A stretch of DNA of 64,000 nt, taken from contig QALN01000004.1 in the NCBI GenBank assembly GCA_003150615.1, positions 62,001 to 126,000 of the forward strand, given 5' to 3'. The notes beneath the pieces were generated by a model that saw only the letters and a list, made by a program, of their open reading frames with translations, was not told where the DNA came from and searched no databases. The stretch comes from Flavobacteriales bacterium (GTDB lineage Bacteria; Bacteroidota; Bacteroidia; Flavobacteriales; UBA1820). This document shows positions 15,609-24,143 of the stretch, in pieces. A program made the position numbers and the translations under genes. How positions within the stretch are numbered: position 1 is the stretch's first letter; each line of letters starts with the position of its first letter.

Positions 15609-17171
15609 TTATAGGGGAATGTTACCGTGTTTCTTGGCCGGATTGAGGTCCTTCTTGTTGGCAAGGGCTTCAAGGGCGCGGCAGATGCGGAAACGCGTGT
15701 TGCGCGGTTCGATAACATCGTCGATATAACCCAGACCGGCAGCCTGGTACGGGTTTGCGAATTCCTTGGTGTACTCGGCTTCCTTTTCTGCACGGAATTT
15801 GGCTTTTTCCTCGGCGTTTTCGATTTTCTTCATATCGCTGCCGTTGAGGATACCTACGGCTCCTGATGCGCCCATAACGGCTATCTCGGCCGAAGGCCAT
15901 GCGTAGTTCATATCGCCGCGCAGCTGTTTCGGGCTCATCACGCAGTGAGCGCCTCCGTAGGATTTGCGCAGCGTAACGGTAACTTTAGGAACGGTAGCTT
16001 CGCCGAATGCGTACAGCAGTTTCGCACCGTGTATGATGACACCGCCGTATTCCTGTCCGGAACCGGGAAGGAATCCAGGTACGTCAACCAGCGTTACCAA
16101 CGGGATATTGAACGCGTCGCAGAAACGGATAAAGCGTGCAGCCTTGCGCGAGGCGTTGATGTCGAGTACGCCGGCCAGGAATTTCGGGTTGTTGGCAACC
16201 ACGCCCACAGGACGTCCGTTGAAACGCGCGAAACCTACTATGATATTCTTTGCATAGCTTCCGTGAACTTCGAACAGTTCGCCGTTGTCGACCACCGTCT
16301 GTATCACTTCCATCATGTCGTAAGGCTTGTTCGGGTCGTCGGGGATTATCTCGTTCAGGGATTCTTCCAGACGGTCTATCGGGTCGTCGCACGAAATGAT
16401 AGGAGCTTCTTCAAGGTTGTTAGACGGCAGGTAGCTCAGCAGTTTGCGGAGCATAAGTATGCCTTCTTCGTCGTTTTTGGCCACGAAATGCGTAACGCCG
16501 GATTTCGATGCATGTACGCTTGCGCCTCCGAGTTTTTCGGTCGTGATGTCCTCGCCGGTAACGGCTTTAACTACCGTAGGACCGGTCAGGAACATGTATG
16601 AAGTAGCTTCGGTCATAAGGATGAAGTCCGTAAGGGCAGGGGAGTAAACCGAACCGCCTGCGCACGGGCCGAAGATACCGGATATTTGTGGTATGACACC
16701 GGATGCCAGAATGTTGCGCTGGAATATTTCGGCATAACCTCCCAGTGAGCGTACGCCTTCCTGTATGCGCGCGCCACCGGAATCGTTCAGAGCTATCATA
16801 GGAGCGCCGACTTTCATCGCCTGGTCCATCACCTTGCAAATCTTCAGGGCGAAAGTTTCCGACAGCGAACCGCCGAATATGGTGAAATCCTGTGCGGCTA
16901 CGTAAACGATGCGTCCGTCGATAGTTCCGCGTCCGGTTACCACGCCGTCTCCGTAGTATTTTTCTTTATCCATGCCGAAAGCAGTCGTACGGTGTGTTAC
17001 GAACATGTCGAATTCTTCGAACGAGCCTTCGTCAAGGAGAATTTCTATGCGTTCGCGCGCAGTTAGCTTGTTTTTGGCATGCTGCGAATCGATTCGCTTT
17101 TCACCGCCGCCCAGACGGGCTACGCCCCTTTTCTCTACGAGCTCGCGGATTTTTGTCTTAATCTCTGACAT
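15609..17171 (-). CDS. mmdA: Methylmalonyl-CoA decarboxylase alpha (carboxyltransferase)
   Basis: A 520-residue crotonase-fold carboxyltransferase that moves the carboxyl group of methylmalonyl-CoA onto biotin. It has two acetyl-CoA-binding halves, with [21 protein letters not shown] and [19 protein letters not shown] in the N-domain. The C-domain has the oxyanion glycine-rich loops ([24 protein letters not shown]). A propionyl-CoA carboxylase beta would look the same. The adjacent OadG, BCCP and OadB genes make the sodium-pump decarboxylase reading much more likely. No biotin carboxylase is present. Confidence 0.95.
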   Translation of the reverse strand: MSEIKTKIRELVEKRGVARLGGGEKRIDSQHAKNKLTARERIEILLDEGSFEEFDMFVTHRTTAFGMDKEKYYGDGVVTGRGTIDGRIVYVAAQDFTIFGGSLSETFALKICKVMDQAMKVGAPMIALNDSGGARIQEGVRSLGGYAEIFQRNILASGVIPQISGIFGPCAGGSVYSPALTDFILMTEATSYMFLTGPTVVKAVTGEDITTEKLGGASVHASKSGVTHFVAKNDEEGILMLRKLLSYLPSNNLEEAPIISCDDPIDRLEESLNEIIPDDPNKPYDMMEVIQTVVDNGELFEVHGSYAKNIIVGFARFNGRPVGVVANNPKFLAGVLDINASRKAARFIRFCDAFNIPLVTLVDVPGFLPGSGQEYGGVIIHGAKLLYAFGEATVPKVTVTLRKSYGGAHCVMSPKQLRGDMNYAWPSAEIAVMGASGAVGILNGSDMKKIENAEEKAKFRAEKEAEYTKEFANPYQAAGLGYIDDVIEPRNTRFRICRALEALANKKDLNPAKKHGNIPL

Positions 17172-17211
17172 AAAAATTTCGGTTTTCTATAGTTAAATAA
17201 TTTGATATTAG

Positions 17212-17655
17212 TTATTCGCAATCGCAGGATTTGCATCCGCACGATCCTTCTGCCGGATTTTCGCACAGTTCCGTCAGTACGCCGAATGTGGATTTCGGGT
17301 GAAGGAACGCTATGTTCAGTCCTTCGGCGCCCTTGCGCGGGGCTTTGTCGATAAGCATAACGCCGTTTTCTTCCGCATCCTTGAGCTGGTTCGGAAGGTC
17401 TTTCACGGCGAAAGCTATATGCTGTATGCCCTGTCCTTTTTTCTCTATGAACTTACCTATCGGGCCGTCGGGAGCCGTGGATTCGAGAAGTTCGATTTTC
17501 GTCTGTCCAACCTTGAAGAAAGCCGTGCGTACTTTCTGTTCGGCTACTTCTTCTACGGCGTAGCATTTGAGCCCCAGTTTTTCTTCGTAGAACTTGATGG
17601 CTTCATCGAGGTTGCTCACTGCAATACCGATGTGTTCGATATGATCTAATTTCAT
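17212..17655 (-). CDS. mce: Methylmalonyl-CoA epimerase
   Basis: A 147-residue vicinal-oxygen-chelate enzyme that interconverts the R and S epimers of methylmalonyl-CoA. Metal ligands fall in the two repeats: HIEHIGIAVSNL at the N-terminus (His), the Gln-His of GQGIQHIAFAVKDL and the C-terminal Glu in GVLTELCE. A short Cys-rich tail (CGCKSCDCE) ends the protein. The function fits the operon: the mutase makes the R form and the decarboxylase uses the S form. It is the first gene of the operon; meaB diverges upstream. Confidence 0.96.
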   Translation of the reverse strand: MKLDHIEHIGIAVSNLDEAIKFYEEKLGLKCYAVEEVAEQKVRTAFFKVGQTKIELLESTAPDGPIGKFIEKKGQGIQHIAFAVKDLPNQLKDAEENGVMLIDKAPRKGAEGLNIAFLHPKSTFGVLTELCENPAEGSCGCKSCDCE

Positions 17656-17784
17656 GATTAAAAATGGTTAATAAAATGATTTATACAGTGTTGATTCAAT
17701 TCCGTTTTTTTCAGATGCAAATTTCGGGATTAATTGTTTATAAATTACGATATTTGCGATAATTTTTTAAAGAAAGTTATCAAA

Positions 17785-18792
17785 ATGACTGTAAGCTACA
17801 CACCGAGGAAAAGGTTCGCTCCCGAAGAATACGCAAAAAGCATACTCGAAGGCGACAGAATAATGTTATCCCGCGCCATAACGCTCATAGAAAGCAAACT
17901 CCCGTCCGATGTCGCCCTGGCGGAAAAGGTACTCGAACTCATACTGCCTCACACGGGCAATAGTCTTCGTGTAGGTATTACCGGGGTTCCGGGGGTCGGC
18001 AAATCGACATTCATAGAGTCTTTCGGCGGACTTATAACCGGTATGGGCAAAAAACTGGCCGTGCTAACGATAGACCCTTCGTCGCAGCGCTCCAAAGGTT
18101 CCATACTGGGCGATAAGACACGTATGGAATCACTTGCCAACGATCCTATGGCCTACATACGTCCTTCGGCTTCCGGCTCGACACTGGGCGGTGTCAACGA
18201 TAAAACTCGCGAGACAATGCTGTTGTGCGAGGCGGCCGGTTTCGAGGTCATTTTTATAGAAACGGTCGGAGTGGGGCAGAGCGAGACCACGGTAGAAGGT
18301 ATAACGGACTTTTTCCTGCTGTTGATGCTTGCCGGCGCCGGCGACGAACTTCAGGGCATAAAAAAAGGCATAATGGAAATGGCCGATGCGATAGCTATAA
18401 CCAAGGCCGACGGCGACAACGTGAACATGAGCCGTATGGCTGCCCGCGAATATCAGAATGCGCTTCGTCTGTTCCCCGCGCACGAATCGGGGTGGGAGCC
18501 TGAAGTGCTTACATGTTCATCCTTGAAACGTGAAGGTCTGGAAGCCATATGGGATGTTATCGACCGTCACCACAAACTGATGGTAAAGACGGGTTATTTC
18601 CAGGCCAAGCGTATGGAACAGAATATCGCATGGATGAACGAGATTATAGATTATTACCTGAAATACGACTTCCTGCACGACGAAAAAGTGGCGGCAAGCA
18701 TGGATTTCACGCATCATCAGGTAGAAAGCGGCAAACTGCCTGCTATCACCGCAGCCAAGACCCTGCTGGAGCTTTACCGGAGTAAAAAATAA
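17785..18792 (+). CDS. meaB: Methylmalonyl-CoA mutase chaperone GTPase MeaB
   Basis: A 335-residue G3E GTPase that loads and protects the B12-dependent methylmalonyl-CoA mutase. The P-loop is GVPGVGKS at residues 67-74, DPSSQRSKGSILGDKTRM is the conserved block after it, and the base-recognition Asp is in ITKADGD. An upstream in-frame ATG at 17734 would add 17 residues; the start at 17785 (MTVSYTPRKRF) has the family N-terminus. It diverges from mce with a 129-base gap. mutA and mutB are not in this window. Confidence 0.95.
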   Translation: MTVSYTPRKRFAPEEYAKSILEGDRIMLSRAITLIESKLPSDVALAEKVLELILPHTGNSLRVGITGVPGVGKSTFIESFGGLITGMGKKLAVLTIDPSSQRSKGSILGDKTRMESLANDPMAYIRPSASGSTLGGVNDKTRETMLLCEAAGFEVIFIETVGVGQSETTVEGITDFFLLLMLAGAGDELQGIKKGIMEMADAIAITKADGDNVNMSRMAAREYQNALRLFPAHESGWEPEVLTCSSLKREGLEAIWDVIDRHHKLMVKTGYFQAKRMEQNIAWMNEIIDYYLKYDFLHDEKVAASMDFTHHQVESGKLPAITAAKTLLELYRSKK

Positions 18793-18896
18793 ACCAGGCG
18801 ATTCCGACGGAATAAATAAGAAATCATCTGTGAATCATTTTACATGCGACACTCTGTTGTTTACAAGTTAGTTTAAATTATAGTACAGCAATGTAT

Positions 18897-18934
18897 AAAA
18901 CGCCATAGGCAAAATAAGCCTATGGCGTTTTTTA
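18897..18934 (+). terminator. Terminator of meaB
   Basis: A 14-bp perfect stem (AAAACGCCATAGGC / GCCTATGGCGTTTT) with a 7-nt A-rich loop, followed by T residues, about 105 bases after meaB. The phage remnant begins immediately behind it. Confidence 0.85.
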
Positions 18935-18944
18935 TATCATACAC

Positions 18945-19589
18945 TGCCGTGGCAGGGAACTGCCGGACGAGGAAACGGCGCAGAAAATAGGCGGGCGCGC
19001 AGCCGATAAACAGTGGCGGCATAATGTCGGCACGTCCGAAATATTCGAGCGTGACGGACATCCGTATTTCCGCTCCTCGAAATCCGCACGCGACATGCAA
19101 TTATCCGCCACAAGGAACTACGGCATGCCGTCGGTGGAAAGGATATACGACCGCCCGGCGTGGCTGTCGAAGTACGGCCAACCTCTCGCATCCCGCGAAG
19201 AATACGCCGCATACTGGCAGCGCATGAGGGACGAACACCCCGCCGCAGACGGCCGGGGCTTTACCCTTACCGACAAGGCTCGCGGGGTGATGGCGCACTT
19301 TCCGGAAAGTCTGTACGATAAGATGATTAATCGCGGGCGTATGGAGTATTTCGGCGAAGCCGAAGCCGTATTCTCAGACCCCGATGAAATTTGGTACGTG
19401 TTGAAAGGTTCTAAAAAACAAAGTCTTGGCACGGAAATATTTACTACCTACGTTAAATATTATGAAGACATACCCATCATAATGCCGATAGACGAAAACG
19501 GTACGGTAAATAGTTTGTACAAATAGACAGGGGGGCTGAAGGATTTTGAGAGCTGGCGTACGGGGATATTAAAATATAAAAAGCGATAA
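18945..19589 (+). pseudogene. Phage minor head protein C-terminus with nuclease-like domain, 5'-truncated, internal TAG
   Basis: The open frame starts behind the meaB terminator without an ATG and runs GRELPDEETAQKIG, QWRHNVGTSEIFERDGHPYF, LSATRNYGMPSV and on. This resembles the C-terminal half of Mu-F-like head morphogenesis proteins that end in a PBECR (barnase/EndoU/RelE-like nuclease) domain. Annotation from the ATG at 19095 gives 143 residues ending NSLYK at TAG 19524-19526. Past the TAG the same frame continues 20 residues (TGGLKDFESWRTGILKYKKR) to TAA 19587-19589. That tail looks like the natural domain end, so the TAG is probably a nonsense mutation or a suppressed amber codon. The 5' truncation makes a functional product doubtful. 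Confidence 0.65.
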
Positions 19590-19644
19590 ACTTTGTCGCT
19601 CACCAAGGAGGGTCAGTCCTCTGCGGTTTCCTGTTTATCGCTTT
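19580..19644 (+). other. Long hairpin between the two phage genes
   Basis: The 12-base arms AAAGCGATAAAC (19580-19591) and GTTTATCGCTTT (19633-19644) pair perfectly around 41 bases that hold an inner stem (GAGG-GTCAGT-CCTC). The left arm contains the final codons and TAA of the extended head-protein frame. It may be a terminator, a structured RNA or an excision/att scar; T residues after the stem are few, so a simple terminator is not obvious. Confidence 0.5.
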
Positions 19645-19687
19645 GTATGAGGCAAATATAAAACGCTAAAAATCAAAAAGCAAGAAA

Positions 19688-20206
19688 ATGGCAAAAAATT
19701 TCAGGGATTTTGCCCGCGACCTCTCGCGCCGGATGACGGATGTAGAGCGCACGATACGCCGCGATGTGCCCGTATATCTCGCTGTGGCGTGGGAGAGGAT
19801 GAAAGACGCTAATTTCTCTGCACAGGGCTTTGTGCGTGGCGGTACGGCCAATCCACGCTGGCCGCCGCGCAAAAAAGAAACACACCTGTCCAAAGGCAAG
19901 CGCATATTACACAGTACCGGGCTATTGCAGAACAGCGTGCGGTTCACTCCGGGAAACAGCCAGGTGCGCGGATGGGTGGACTTGGGGAAAGTACCGTATG
20001 CCCGTGTGCATAACGAGGGCGGGGCGGTACACCAGAACGTTATGCCATTCTCAAGGCGCACACGGGGAGGCACTGTACAGGTGCGCGGTTTCTCACGCAC
20101 ATTGAAGTTCCCCGCCCGTCAGTATCTCGGCCCGTCGCCGGACATATTCAAAGCCGCGCAGAAAGACATCGCGGACGATGTTTACGGAAGTAGTTTTTGG
20201 GTATAG
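19688..20206 (+). CDS. Phage virion morphogenesis protein (Mu gpG-like)
   Basis: A 172-residue protein of the Mu-type virion morphogenesis (tail completion, gpG-like) family. It starts FRDFARDLSRRMTDVERTIRRDV. The diagnostic central stretch is NPRWPPRKK followed by HSTGLLQNSVRF and VPYARVHNEGG, and the end is FPARQYLGPSPDIF. The reading frame is complete and unbroken, unlike its upstream neighbour. It ends with TAG, with a TAA two codons later. Other phage genes are missing on both sides, so it is a stranded remnant. Confidence 0.85.
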   Translation: MAKNFRDFARDLSRRMTDVERTIRRDVPVYLAVAWERMKDANFSAQGFVRGGTANPRWPPRKKETHLSKGKRILHSTGLLQNSVRFTPGNSQVRGWVDLGKVPYARVHNEGGAVHQNVMPFSRRTRGGTVQVRGFSRTLKFPARQYLGPSPDIFKAAQKDIADDVYGSSFWV

Positions 20207-20214
20207 AACATATA

Positions 20215-20250
20215 ACCCCCGCTTTGTGCCTTAAGGCACAAAGCGGGGGT
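20215..20250. repeat. Perfect 18-bp palindrome at the end of the phage remnant
   Basis: ACCCCCGCTTTGTGCCTT is followed at once by its exact complement, centred at 20232/20233. Neither strand shows a T run after the stem, so it is not a textbook terminator. It lies 9 bases after the gpG-like gene and marks the distal border of phage-like sequence. Confidence 0.7.
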
Positions 20251-20305
20251 AGTATTGCGGCAAATAAGATTAATTTCCTATTCAATATCTGCTGGAGAAT
20301 ACGGC

Positions 20306-21136
20306 TCAACTCTTAGTTAACATAAGAGCGCTCCAATGGTCCTTTTCAAGCGATTTATGTAGTTCGAAGCCGTATTTCGCTGCTTCTGCGATAAGAACCC
20401 CGGCATCCGGCACGTAAAAACCGCTCAACATCAATATGCCTCCAGGACGCACCGCAGCGGCGTAATCGGCCATATACCTTAGCAGGATATTACGGTTGAT
20501 GTTTGCTATAAATATGTCGAAATTTTCATTACCGAGCACTTCGGCGCCACCTTGTTTGACCCGTATTCCGGAGCATCCGTTGGCTTTGATATTGTCCAGC
20601 GAGTTTTCGTACGCCCATTGGTCTATGTCCACGGCCAGAACGTCGCGCGCTCCCTGTTTGGCGGCTATTATGGCCAGAACACCCGTACCGCAGCCCATGT
20701 CGCATACATTCTTCCCTGCGCAATCGGTGTCCAGCAGCAGGCTCATCATCATGTACGTAGTCTGGTGATGTCCTGTTCCGAACGACATGCGCGGCTCGAT
20801 TATTATATCCAGCCCTGATTCCGGAGCTTTATGGAACGGTGCGCGTACCATGGCCTTTCCTTCCACGTCTATCGGTTGGAAATTGCTTTCCCACAGTGCA
20901 TTCCAGTTTTGTTGTTCGACTACCACAGTTTCGTACGATATGTCGAAACCATCGAGCGACCATAGGAACATGCCATCGAACCCTTCCTTGTCGAAAAGGT
21001 CTTCTCTCACATACGCTTTGAGTACCCCGTCCTCGATTGTAAAGCTCTCGAAAGCCAACTGGGAAAGAGCGGCTTCGGCTATTTCCAGACCTGGGTCTTC
21101 CGGAGTCACCCTGAACGAAAATTCCAGGTAGTTCAT
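20306..21136 (-). CDS. prmA: Ribosomal protein L11 methyltransferase
   Basis: A class I SAM-dependent methyltransferase that trimethylates ribosomal protein L11. The N-terminal L11-recognition domain (MNYLEFSFRVTPEDPGLEIAEAALSQL) precedes the SAM-binding domain. Motif I is VCDMGCGTGVLAI, the preceding PRMSFGTGHHQTT is the PrmA signature and FDIFIANINRNIL is the catalytic NPPF-like segment. An upstream ATG at 21169 would add 11 residues and overlap gpmI by 14 bases; the start at 21136 matches homologues better. It is downstream of gpmI in the same direction. Confidence 0.93.
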   Translation of the reverse strand: MNYLEFSFRVTPEDPGLEIAEAALSQLAFESFTIEDGVLKAYVREDLFDKEGFDGMFLWSLDGFDISYETVVVEQQNWNALWESNFQPIDVEGKAMVRAPFHKAPESGLDIIIEPRMSFGTGHHQTTYMMMSLLLDTDCAGKNVCDMGCGTGVLAIIAAKQGARDVLAVDIDQWAYENSLDNIKANGCSGIRVKQGGAEVLGNENFDIFIANINRNILLRYMADYAAAVRPGGILMLSGFYVPDAGVLIAEAAKYGFELHKSLEKDHWSALMLTKS

Positions 21137-21155
21137 CTCTATTGCCGGTGTGTCG

Positions 21156-22709
21156 TTATTTGCCGCCACAGCAGCAACCGTTGTGTTCTATCAGGGATTC
21201 GCCTGTCATCTGCTGCGATTTTTCTATGCCCATAAGTTCGAGTATTGTCGGGGCAATATCGCCCAGTTTGCCATGTCGCAGGCATGGACGGTATTCATTG
21301 TCCAGAAAATGCAGTGGCACCGGATTGGTCGTATGGGCCGTGTTTGGCGTGCCGTCGGGGTTTACCATCAGTTCCGAATTGCCGTGGTCGGCAGTTATCA
21401 GCACCGTGTAACCGTTTTCGAGCGCCGTTTCAGCCACCGCTTTTGTACACGTATCCACGGTGCTGTCGGCTGTCATGGCGGCTTCCATTATCCCTGTATG
21501 TCCCACCATGTCCGAGTTTGCGAAGTTAAGGCATATGAAATCGGCAGATTTGGCTTTAAGTTCCGGTATGATCTTATCGCGTATCTCGCCTGCGCTCATC
21601 TCCGGTTTCAGATCGTAGGTGGCTACTTTCGGAGAAGGGCAGAGTATGCGTTTTTCGCCGGGGAATTCCGCTTCGCGTCCGCCGGAGAAAAAGAACGTAA
21701 CGTGCGGGTATTTTTCCGTTTCGGCTATGCGTATCTGTTTTTTGCCGGCTTTGGATACCAGTTCGCCGAGCGTTTCGGTAAGGTCTTCGCTGTCGTACAG
21801 TATGCCCACGCCGTTGAACTTGTCGTCGTATTTGGTCATGGTTATGTATTTCAGGTCGAGTTTTTTCATTCCTGCTTCCGGCTTGTCTTCCTGGCTGAGT
21901 ACGGCCGTTATCTCGCGTCCGCGGTCGGAACGGAAGTTGAAGTTTATCACCACGTCGCCATCCTCTATTTTAGCTATCGGCGTACCGTCCTGGCTGGTCA
22001 TTATCACCGGTTTTATGAATTCGTCGGTAACGTCAGCGGCGTAGGAATCCTCGACAGCTTTTACCGGATCAGTGGCTGTAGTATCGCCCGTACCGTTAAC
22101 CATGGCATCGTAAGCCACTTTGACACGTTCCCAGCGGTTGTCGCGGTCCATAGCGTAGTAACGTCCTATGATGGTTGCCAGTTTGCCTGTCGATTTTTCC
22201 ATTATGCCTTCGAGTTGTCCGACAAAGCCGCGCCCGCTTTTCGGGTCGCAGTCACGCCCGTCCATGAAAGCGTGTACGAATACCTTATCCAGTCCGTAAC
22301 CTTTGGCAGCATCGAGCAAGCCTGCCAGGTGGTCTATGTGCGAATGTACTCCGCCGTCCGAGAGCAAGCCTATGAAATGTACTTTTTTACCGTTCTTTTT
22401 AGCATATTCGAAAGCTTCGGTCAACACAGGATTCTTTGCCAGAGAGCCGTCCTTTGCAGCGAGCGATATTTTTACAAGGTTCTGGTAAACGACGCGTCCT
22501 GCGCCAAGGTTCATGTGGCCGACTTCGGAGTTGCCCATCTGACCGTCGGGCAGGCCTACCGCAAGGCCAGATGCGTCGAGAGTGGTGAACGGGTATTTTT
22601 CCTTCAGCGAGTCCATGAACGGCGTTTGTGCGCGGTCTATGGCCGAAACGTTTTTGTCCTTGGCTATTCCCCAGCCGTCCAGGATGATAAGGAGTACTTT
22701 TTTGTCCAT
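21156..22709 (-). CDS. gpmI: 2,3-bisphosphoglycerate-independent phosphoglycerate mutase
   Basis: A 517-residue Mn-dependent glycolytic enzyme of the alkaline-phosphatase superfamily, converting 3- to 2-phosphoglycerate. The N-terminus LLIILDGWGIAKDKNVSAID contains the first metal Asp, and MGNSEVGHMNLGAGRVVYQ holds the nucleophilic Ser. Later metal ligands are in LNFANSDMVGHTG and ITADHGN. Length is normal. The last residues (GCCCGGK) are Cys-rich. It is read from its own promoter region with a ~90-base leader. Confidence 0.97.
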   Translation of the reverse strand: MDKKVLLIILDGWGIAKDKNVSAIDRAQTPFMDSLKEKYPFTTLDASGLAVGLPDGQMGNSEVGHMNLGAGRVVYQNLVKISLAAKDGSLAKNPVLTEAFEYAKKNGKKVHFIGLLSDGGVHSHIDHLAGLLDAAKGYGLDKVFVHAFMDGRDCDPKSGRGFVGQLEGIMEKSTGKLATIIGRYYAMDRDNRWERVKVAYDAMVNGTGDTTATDPVKAVEDSYAADVTDEFIKPVIMTSQDGTPIAKIEDGDVVINFNFRSDRGREITAVLSQEDKPEAGMKKLDLKYITMTKYDDKFNGVGILYDSEDLTETLGELVSKAGKKQIRIAETEKYPHVTFFFSGGREAEFPGEKRILCPSPKVATYDLKPEMSAGEIRDKIIPELKAKSADFICLNFANSDMVGHTGIMEAAMTADSTVDTCTKAVAETALENGYTVLITADHGNSELMVNPDGTPNTAHTTNPVPLHFLDNEYRPCLRHGKLGDIAPTILELMGIEKSQQMTGESLIEHNGCCCGGK

Positions 22710-22782
22710 TTTTTATTTTGTATTTTGAATTTTTATGCAGGTAAATGTTTCTTCACTAACGGCCGTGCCGTAGTTTTAATGA

Positions 22783-22808
22783 CACCTCTGTTTCGAGGTG
22801 CAAAGGTA
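22783..22808 (-). promoter_or_regulatory. gpmI promoter element and 5' leader hairpin
   Basis: The minus strand has TACCTTTG (22801-22808), a TAnnTTTG match. The transcript would then start with a hairpin CACCTC / GAGGTG (22783-22800), leaving ~75 further leader bases before gpmI. A 5'-terminal stem of this kind can protect a message from decay. Confidence 0.5.
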
Positions 22809-23056
22809 CTGATTTTAAAAGAATTTTTTACGGACCGAAACTGTTTATAAAATGTTTTTCAGTCGTTTTTTTGCGGATGTTGCAAAATGTGATGAAACCT
22901 AGGCATGATGTGTTAAAAGTGCGTTGTGAGTATTTTATAATCCGGTTGTTTTGTAAAATGCAGGTTTCGGGCATAACTGATACCATGTTTTCACATGAAT
23001 TTAGTGTTTTATGTGTTAATGCCATAGTATTTTAGCATTGTACAGGATATTATCCG

Positions 23057-23064
23057 TATTTTTG
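23057..23064 (+). promoter_or_regulatory. Promoter -7 element of the outer-membrane protein gene
   Basis: TATTTTTG, a TAnnTTTG match, with a partial upstream box (TTTAG/TTG, 23030-23040). It implies a ~120-base leader for the gene at 23190. The rest of the 480-base gap 22710-23189 holds only this, the gpmI leader and the hairpin at 23075-23111. Confidence 0.45.
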
Positions 23065-23074
23065 CGAGCGATTA

Positions 23075-23111
23075 AATCAAAAAAAGTTAACGCAATTAAC
23101 TTTTTTTGATT
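23075..23111. repeat. 16-bp perfect inverted repeat in the 5' leader
   Basis: AATCAAAAAAAGTTAA pairs with TTAACTTTTTTTGATT around a 5-nt loop (CGCAA). It is AT-rich, begins ~11 bases after the -7 element and lies entirely in the presumed 5' leader of the outer-membrane protein gene. It could be an operator, an attenuator-like hairpin or a stability stem. Confidence 0.6.
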
Positions 23112-23189
23112 GGATTTTTAAATGTTAATTTCTGTGTCCGGTGTTATATTGGCGCAGGAGATATTTTTATAAACGATTAAATTATTTAT

Positions 23190-23963
23190 ATGAACAAAAT
23201 TTTTGCAGTACTGGCTGTCCTTATGCCGTTTTTAGCGTCAGGTCAGAGCGAGAAAGTGGTTTTCGGGGTAAAAGCCGGGCTGAATTACAACAATATAATA
23301 GTAAAAGGCGCTAATCTGGACATACCTTTGGGGCAGTTCAATCCGGCGTTGGAAGGCAAGGAAGTAAAGGGTACGGGCGGTTTTAATTTCGACCCGCTGA
23401 CAAGCTGGTATGCCGGAGTTACGGTGGATGTTCCGGTAAAAAAATGGTTCCATGTGCAGGCAGAACTGCTTTATACGGTCAATGCGGGCAAGGGAGCTAT
23501 GGCTGCTACGCTGGAAGACAATCCGTATATTCCCGGTTTCCCGACTTCAATATCCCGTCCGGAGAAGCTGAAACTGTCGTACCTGCAGGTGCCGGTACTG
23601 GCCAAGTTCTATCCTGTCAGAAACTTGCCGCTTATGGTAGGTCCGTACGTAGGGTTCGGCGTTAGTTTCAGAGGCAAGGCGACGGAAATTCCCGGTGCGG
23701 TTGAAAAGAATATACACTATATGTACAAGACTATGGATTTCGGCTTTGTGGGCGGAGCTGCTTATGAATTCGGTTTCGGTTTGTTCGTGGAGGCAAGATA
23801 CGTGTTCGGCGCAATGAAGACCTTGAGGAAACACAGCACCTTGCGTGAGGTGGAGGTTCCTGCCGGAGAAGGCCAGTACATGAAAGTGGATATAAAAGCT
23901 TATACGGCAGATATAACAGGCCAGAACAATTCGTTCCAGTGCGGTGTCGGTTACCGCTTCTGA
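23190..23963 (+). CDS. Outer-membrane beta-barrel protein (PorT-like family)
   Basis: A 257-residue exported protein. It has a signal peptide (MNKIFAVLAVLMPFLASGQ, cleavage before SEKVV) and then amphipathic beta strands with the VFGVKAGLNYNNI start typical of Bacteroidota small outer-membrane barrel (PorT/OmpW-like) proteins. It ends with an aromatic final strand, NSFQCGVGYRF. Function unknown; such proteins are often stress- or secretion-related. It is transcribed alone with its own terminator. Confidence 0.85.
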   Translation: MNKIFAVLAVLMPFLASGQSEKVVFGVKAGLNYNNIIVKGANLDIPLGQFNPALEGKEVKGTGGFNFDPLTSWYAGVTVDVPVKKWFHVQAELLYTVNAGKGAMAATLEDNPYIPGFPTSISRPEKLKLSYLQVPVLAKFYPVRNLPLMVGPYVGFGVSFRGKATEIPGAVEKNIHYMYKTMDFGFVGGAAYEFGFGLFVEARYVFGAMKTLRKHSTLREVEVPAGEGQYMKVDIKAYTADITGQNNSFQCGVGYRF

Positions 23964-23990
23964 CGCCTATGATATGTTCCGGGAGTGAAC

Positions 23991-24034
23991 AAGCCGCCGG
24001 CAATGTCTTAAAGACGTTGCCGGCGGCTTTTATA
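23991..24034 (+). terminator. Terminator of the outer-membrane protein gene
   Basis: A GC-rich stem AAGCCGCCGGCAA / TTGCCGGCGGCTT, extended by GTCT / AGAC beyond one mismatch, followed by TTTTATATTT. It lies 27 bases after the stop codon. Confidence 0.92.
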
Positions 24035-24087
24035 TTTAGATGTTTTTCGGGGAATATAGTCTGCACCCCGGCATGACTTCAAGTAAA

Positions 24088-24120
24088 TTTGAGTTATGCA
24101 TTCGGCTTTTGCTATATTTG
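24088..24120 (+). promoter_or_regulatory. Consensus Bacteroidota promoter
   Basis: TTTG at 24088-24091 and TATATTTG at 24113-24120 are separated by 21 bases, the phylum consensus for the housekeeping sigma factor. The predicted transcription start is ~24127, about 17 bases before the ATG at 24144. Confidence 0.8.
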
Positions 24121-24143
24121 CCGTTGGCTATAGAATAAATACT

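Noticed and set aside
21150..22850. 566-codon plus-strand open frame
   Set aside because: It lies antisense to gpmI and carries no recognisable domain.
22828..23025. 65-codon minus-strand frame upstream of gpmI
   Set aside because: No promoter, no family features, AT-rich intergenic sequence.
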